64,000 nucleotides of DNA from Acidobacteriota bacterium (GTDB lineage: Bacteria > Acidobacteriota > Vicinamibacteria > Vicinamibacterales > UBA2999): positions 1 through 64,000 of the forward strand of contig JACPTI010000042.1 in assembly GCA_016192845.1 (NCBI GenBank), read 5' to 3'. A program made the position numbers and the translations under genes. Under the pieces are notes generated by a model, which saw only the letters and a program-made list of their open reading frames with translations, had not been told where the DNA came from and made no database searches. Positions 59,401-64,000 of the stretch are shown piece by piece (positions within the stretch are counted from its first letter, which is position 1; each line of letters opens with the position of its first letter).

Positions 59401-62394
59401 CTAGAACAGGAACCGGACTCCGAGCTGTGCCTGGCGCGGGTAGCCGATGCCGGGGACGAATTCGTTCGGCTGCCGGAACGAGGCGCTGCGGCCGTTGCCG
59501 ATGTACTGCGCCCCGTGGTTCACCGTGTTGAACACGTTGAAGAATTCGGCGAAGAGTCCGAGCCGGCGGTCGCGACCCAGCTCGAAGAACTTCGTCGTCC
59601 GGAGGTCCAGCACCACCGTGTTGTCGCCGCGCGCCGAGTTCAACGACACCTGCCTGCCTGTCGCGGGGTCGATGTAGCGGTCGTTGTTGGTGCCGTCGCG
59701 GTTCAGGTCGGTGCCCGCGGTCAGGTTGTACGGACGCGCGCTGGCCGTCTGGAAGACCGGCGACAGCTGAATCCCGTACGCGACCTCGAACACGCCCATC
59801 GCCACGAGGCGGTGCCGTTCGTCGGTGGCCGTCGGCGCCCACTCGCTCTCGTTGAACGGGTCGAACTGATCCTGCGGCACCGGCGCGCCGCCGCGTGCGG
59901 CAAGCGAGCCGCCGTAGGCGTACGCCCGCGCGACCGTGTAATGCGCCTGCAGCGTCGTTCGCGGCAGACGACGCTGCACCTTGAAGGTCAGCGCGTCGTA
60001 CTCGGACTTGTTGATGGACGAATAGATGCGCACATCGCTCAGGTAGTTCGCGATCCCGAACACGCGCTGGAAATCATCGGCCAGCACGCGCCGGCCGTTG
60101 ACGATCGGGTTGATGTTCAGCGTCCTGAACTCGTTGCGACCCTCGATGTGCGTGTAGTCGACCGACACGCTGGTGTTGTCGGCGAGCTGCTGCGCGTAGC
60201 CGATGTGCCCCTGGTAGTTGCGGGGATTCTTGATGTCCGGACTCATCCATTCGCCGCGCGATCCGATCTGCAGCGAATTGGAACGCCCGGGACCCGACGG
60301 CAGGGGATCGATCCCGAACCGGAATGTCGCCAGCTCGCCGACGCCAATGGCGGTATTGGTCAGCGTCGCCAGCACGTTCAGGGGCCGCTTGTTCTGCGAG
60401 AAGACGTCCGAGATGTTGCCGCCGTTGATGTTGAACTGGTCGACGTAGATGCCGCCGCCGCCGCGCAGCACGCGCCGGCCGTCCCCCGACAGGTCGTACG
60501 CGAAGCCGAACCGCGGCGATACGCTGCCATACGGCGTCTCCGGACGTCTGGCGTACGGGCTGCCGATCGCCTCCAGCGCGAGCCGCGTTGCGTTCTGCTC
60601 GTTGTGCGACTGGTGGTAGAAGTTCGCGTCGATGTCGTAGCGGATCCCCAGGTTCAGCGTGAGCCGCGGCGTCATGCGCCAGTCGTCCTGGAACCACGTG
60701 GCGATCTGATGCGCATCGAGGAGCGAATCCGCCAGGTCGGGGTTCGCCCGTTCCCACTGCCGGATGATCCCGGGCGTCTGGAAGCCCTGGGGATAACGGC
60801 TCGTGTTGGAGAGGATGACCGACGGATCGTCGAAGAACGTGAGCACGCCATAGAGCGCGTTCCCGTTCAGGAGCCCGATGTCCTTGAGGAAGTTGTAGTT
60901 GACGCCAAACTTCAGTGCGTGCGTGCCGGTCTGCAGCGACACCTCGTCCTTGATCTGGTACATCTGGGTGTCTGTAATGGAGCCTGCCTGACCTCCCGCC
61001 CCGGTATTCACCGACGGGAAGGCGAGACGGAGCGGGAACAGCGGCACCCTCGGATAGTCCCGCATGAAGTGCTCGTTCGTGATGTTGCTGACCGTGTCGC
61101 TGAGCCGCGCCAGACTGTTCATCTGGCCGGTGAGCTGGTTCAGCCCGCGGTTGCCCATCACCCAGTTGTGCTGGCCCACTACGCTCCACATCGTGATGTC
61201 GGCGTTCTCCGGCTCCCGGTTGTCGTTGGCGGGAGAGAAGGTCCCGGCGCCTCTGAAGTCTTCCTGGCCCGCATACCGGACCATCACTCCGTGCTGGTTG
61301 TTGAGCTGAATGTTCCCTTTGACCGTCGTCATCAGGAGCCGCGAATCCTGCAACGCCGCCGTGGGGTGTTTGTCATACACGTATCCCTGCGGTATCAGGC
61401 CGCGGGCTTGTGCCTCCACCAGCAGCTGCTTCTGGGCGAACAGGTTCGCCGGCACGGGAACCCGCTCGTCCTGGCGGATCCGCTCGACGGACCCAAAGAA
61501 AAACGCCCGGTTGCGCACGATTGGCCCGCCGGCCGATCCGCCGAACTGCTGGCGGCTGAAGGGGACTTTGTCCCGATTCGCTTCCCTGGTGAAGAAGTCC
61601 TTGGCCGCCAGCTTGTCGCTGCGGCCGAACCCGAACGCCGACCCGTGGAGCACGTTGGTCCCCGACTTGGTCACCATCGTCAGCGCGGCGCCGGCCGTGC
61701 GGCCGTCGGCCGCGTTGAACTGGCTCGTGGCAAGCTGGAACTGTTCGAGGGCTTCGGTTGAAAAGGTGATCAACGGTCCGCCGAACTGGTTGTCGCGGTT
61801 GTCGGCACCGTCGACCGAGGGGATCACGTTCGCACCCGCGGAACCCCCGTAGGAGACGCTGCCGACGTTAAACTTGCTCCGGTGGGTCCCCGCGATCTGC
61901 ACGGCCCCCGGGAGCAGCGCCAGCATGCCGGTGACGTTGCGCGCGATCATCGGCAGGTTCTGGAGCTCCGTCGTTTCGATGCTCGAGGCGACCTTCGACT
62001 GCGTCACCTCGATCAGCGGCGCCTCACTCGTGACGGTGAGGGTTTCCTGCAGGCCCGCGAGCTGCATCCGGAAGTCGAGGGTGATCGTCGCGTTGACGCC
62101 GAGCGTCACGTTGGTGCGCGCCGCGGCCGCGAAGCCTTGCAGATCCGTGGTCACGTTGTACACGCCGGGATCCAGCCCGGGCATGCTGTAGACACCTTCC
62201 TCGTTCGTGACGGTCGTGCGCACCACGCCGGTGGCCTGGTTCGTCACGGTGACGGTGACGCCGGGAAGCACGGCGTCGCCCTGGTCGAGCACGCGTCCGT
62301 TGATCGTGCTCGAGGCCTGCGCGAACGCGAGTCCGGTGCCGGTCAGGATGATGAGAGCCGCAAGATGCCGGACCGTGGGGCCGAAAAGCCGCAT
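59401..62394 (-). CDS. Oar-like TonB-dependent receptor
   Basis: The 997-residue protein has a signal peptide (about 1-26), a carboxypeptidase-regulatory domain (about 30-110; RVLDQGDAVLPGVTVTVTNQ), a plug (about 115-230; ATSQFNAADGRTAGAALTMV) and a barrel ending RQAQLGVRFLF. AGGAGGGA before the ATG supports the start. It is closely related to the next gene and lies in tandem with it. The ligand is unknown; the neighbouring MFS gene suggests an uptake role. Confidence 0.88.
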   Translation of the reverse strand: MRLFGPTVRHLAALIILTGTGLAFAQASSTINGRVLDQGDAVLPGVTVTVTNQATGVVRTTVTNEEGVYSMPGLDPGVYNVTTDLQGFAAAARTNVTLGVNATITLDFRMQLAGLQETLTVTSEAPLIEVTQSKVASSIETTELQNLPMIARNVTGMLALLPGAVQIAGTHRSKFNVGSVSYGGSAGANVIPSVDGADNRDNQFGGPLITFSTEALEQFQLATSQFNAADGRTAGAALTMVTKSGTNVLHGSAFGFGRSDKLAAKDFFTREANRDKVPFSRQQFGGSAGGPIVRNRAFFFGSVERIRQDERVPVPANLFAQKQLLVEAQARGLIPQGYVYDKHPTAALQDSRLLMTTVKGNIQLNNQHGVMVRYAGQEDFRGAGTFSPANDNREPENADITMWSVVGQHNWVMGNRGLNQLTGQMNSLARLSDTVSNITNEHFMRDYPRVPLFPLRLAFPSVNTGAGGQAGSITDTQMYQIKDEVSLQTGTHALKFGVNYNFLKDIGLLNGNALYGVLTFFDDPSVILSNTSRYPQGFQTPGIIRQWERANPDLADSLLDAHQIATWFQDDWRMTPRLTLNLGIRYDIDANFYHQSHNEQNATRLALEAIGSPYARRPETPYGSVSPRFGFAYDLSGDGRRVLRGGGGIYVDQFNINGGNISDVFSQNKRPLNVLATLTNTAIGVGELATFRFGIDPLPSGPGRSNSLQIGSRGEWMSPDIKNPRNYQGHIGYAQQLADNTSVSVDYTHIEGRNEFRTLNINPIVNGRRVLADDFQRVFGIANYLSDVRIYSSINKSEYDALTFKVQRRLPRTTLQAHYTVARAYAYGGSLAARGGAPVPQDQFDPFNESEWAPTATDERHRLVAMGVFEVAYGIQLSPVFQTASARPYNLTAGTDLNRDGTNNDRYIDPATGRQVSLNSARGDNTVVLDLRTTKFFELGRDRRLGLFAEFFNVFNTVNHGAQYIGNGRSASFRQPNEFVPGIGYPRQAQLGVRFLF

Positions 62395-62582
62395 ACGGAT
62401 TCCCTCCTTGGTAGCGCTGTTATCCGCTGAGAACCGAACGACACGCCGGGACTGAGGTGGACGATATCTCCCGGGTGTACTGGTGTCAATTCGCGGGTGG
62501 GCGCGTACAAGGACAGGCCGGGTCCTGAAGAACCCGGCCTGCGTGGGGCGGTAACTGTCCTACCGCCTACTCCCCACTGCCA

Positions 62583-64000
62583 CTAGAACAGGAAGCGCGC
62601 GCCGAGCTGCACCTGGCGCGGGTAGCCGATGCTCTGGATAAACCCGGTCGGCTTCTGGAAGTTCACACTGCGTGCGTTGCCGGTGTAGAGGTTGCCGTGG
62701 TTCACGGTGTTGAGCACGTTGAACAGCTCGACGAACAGCCCGAGCTTCCGGTCGCCGCCGAACGGCACGAACTTCGTCGCTCGGAGGTCGAAGACGAACG
62801 TCGGGTCGCCGCGCCCCGCGCCGACCGACACCTGCCTGCCGGTGCCCGGATCGATGTACCGATCGTTGTTCAAGCCGTCCCGGTTCAGGTCCGACCCGGC
62901 GATCAGGTTGTGCGGGCGGGCGCTGGCCGCCTGGACGACCGGCGAGAGCTGGACGCCGTAGGGTAGCTCGAACACGCCCAGGAACACGAACCGGTGCCGC
63001 TCATCGGTCTGGTTCGGCCCCCACTCGCCCTCACCCTTGGGCTGGTCCCACACCATCGGCCGCGACGACCCGCCCCCGGCGCCGCCGCCGCCGCCGCTGA
63101 AGTTTCCGACAATGCCGCCGTACGAGTAGGAGCTCGCCAGCGTGTAGTGGGCCTGCAGCGTGGCGCGCGGCGTGCGACGCTGCAGCAGGAGCGTCAGCGC
63201 GTTGTACTCCGCCTCGTTGACCGGCGCCATGATGAACACGTCGGAGAGAAATTCGGGCTCTCCGAACACCCGCTCGAACTCCGGCGCCAGCCGCCGCCGG
63301 CCGTTGAGGATCGGGTTGATGTTGGTCTGCCGCTTCTCTTTCAGGCTCTTGTGGTACGAGTAGTCCACCGAGAGCGTCGTGTTGGCGAACAGCTCATGGG
63401 CGTAGCCCACGTGGACCTGATGGGTCCGCGGGTCGACCATTGCCGGATCGATCCATTGGCCCTCGGACCCGAGCGGCAGGGCGTTCCCTTCGGTCGGCTG
63501 CGCGGGCAGCGGATCGATGCCGAACCGGTACGTCGCCAGCTCGCCGACGCCGAACGCCGTGTTGGTGAGCGTGGCGAGGGCGTTCAGCGGCCGGCGCGAC
63601 TGTCCAGTGATGTCCCCGGCGGCCGCCGCGGTGTTGTACTGGTCGAAGTAGAGGCCCCAGCCGCCACGCAGCACGCGGCGCCCTTCGCCCGTCAGGTCGT
63701 ACGCGAAGCCGACGCGCGGGGAGATGTCCTTCGTCGGCGTCTTCGGATAGCCGCCGTACGGGCTGCCGATCGCTTCCAGAGCCTGCCGCGTCGCATTCGT
63801 CGGGAAGTGCTTCTGGTCCATCATCTCGAGGTCCAGGTCGTAGCGGACGCCGAGATTGAGCGTCAGCTTCGCCGTCGCGCGCCAGTCGTCCTGGAACCAC
63901 GTCGAGATCTGGTACGGCGTGTTGAGCGTGTCCTGCCAGGATCCCTGCCCATTGATGGCGCCGCCGTTGGCCTGCTGCCACTGACGGACGATGCCGGGTG
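62583..64000 (-). CDS. Oar-like TonB-dependent receptor, partial
   Basis: Only the C-terminal about 472 residues lie in the window; the frame continues past the right edge. It covers most of the barrel, with NLGVRYDLDLEMMDQKHFP, GEGRRVLRGGWGLYFDQYN and the end RQVQLGARFLF. Many segments parallel those in 59401-62394 (LATLTNTAFGVGELATYRFG), so it is a tandem paralogue. The 188-base gap to the next gene holds word repeats near 62570. Confidence 0.88.
   Translation of the reverse strand, partial: PGIVRQWQQANGGAINGQGSWQDTLNTPYQISTWFQDDWRATAKLTLNLGVRYDLDLEMMDQKHFPTNATRQALEAIGSPYGGYPKTPTKDISPRVGFAYDLTGEGRRVLRGGWGLYFDQYNTAAAAGDITGQSRRPLNALATLTNTAFGVGELATYRFGIDPLPAQPTEGNALPLGSEGQWIDPAMVDPRTHQVHVGYAHELFANTTLSVDYSYHKSLKEKRQTNINPILNGRRRLAPEFERVFGEPEFLSDVFIMAPVNEAEYNALTLLLQRRTPRATLQAHYTLASSYSYGGIVGNFSGGGGGAGGGSSRPMVWDQPKGEGEWGPNQTDERHRFVFLGVFELPYGVQLSPVVQAASARPHNLIAGSDLNRDGLNNDRYIDPGTGRQVSVGAGRGDPTFVFDLRATKFVPFGGDRKLGLFVELFNVLNTVNHGNLYTGNARSVNFQKPTGFIQSIGYPRQVQLGARFLF

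Overview
The window is GC-rich DNA, and the gene content suggests an Acidobacteriota genome, probably a soil member of the Vicinamibacteria. This is inferred from three features. There are several Oar-type TonB-dependent receptors with an N-terminal carboxypeptidase-regulatory domain. There are exported proteins that combine a regulatory domain, a CxxCH haem site and a lyase-like propeller. There is also a Pkn-type Ser/Thr kinase followed by a TolB-like propeller. No rRNA or taxonomic marker is present, so the assignment is tentative.

Layout. 1-5.2 kb: a 141-bp repeat, a D-tartrate dehydratase-like gene and an Ldh2-family gene that both look internally deleted, an exported haem/propeller protein and an MBL-fold lipoprotein. 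5.3-8.1 kb: a receptor-like Ser/Thr kinase split by a frameshift. 8.2-8.8 kb: a VapBC-like pair. 8.9-20.8 kb: a beta-helix protein, a GMC oxidoreductase with its small subunit, a TonB-receptor remnant, a haem protein and three members of an exported family of unknown function, two of them a tandem duplication. 21.2-24.6 kb: a mobile element with terminal inverted repeats and an 8-bp target duplication. 24.7-32.6 kb: cytochrome c, a haem/propeller protein, and an enzyme cluster (CMD, VOC, amidohydrolase, exported class II aldolase, exported RidA, DUF1080-like). 32.7-38.6 kb: a TonB receptor, two more of the unknown exported family and an MBL-fold protein. 38.9-48 kb: proC, another haem/propeller protein and small membrane and housekeeping genes. 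48.8-56.5 kb: organic-acid metabolism (fused FAD/Fe-S oxidase with serine-glyoxylate aminotransferase, CMD protein, 3-hydroxyacyl-CoA dehydrogenase-like, IlvD/Edd dehydratase). 56.7-57.4 kb: a PIN toxin-antitoxin-like pair. 58-64 kb: an MFS transporter and two tandem TonB receptors, the second cut by the window edge.

The most interesting region is the 3.4-kb element at 21186-24599. It has 26-bp terminal inverted repeats and an intact DDE transposase. Its two divergent promoters each carry the same 18-bp dyad operator in the spacer. The cargo is a retropepsin-like protein with a partner, a small basic protein, a DUF5343-like protein, and a class II tRNA-like gene whose anticodon reads as UUA, complementary to the UAA stop codon.

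The second theme is dispersed short palindromic repeats. At least three families lie between genes and also inside genes, where they are translated in frame (the kinase, the beta-helix protein and the FAD/Fe-S oxidase). One copy supplies a stop codon. Several genes (tarD-like, Ldh2-like, the kinase, a TonB remnant, the exported protein at 10.8 kb) show deletions or frameshifts, so the locus is decaying or the assembly has local errors.
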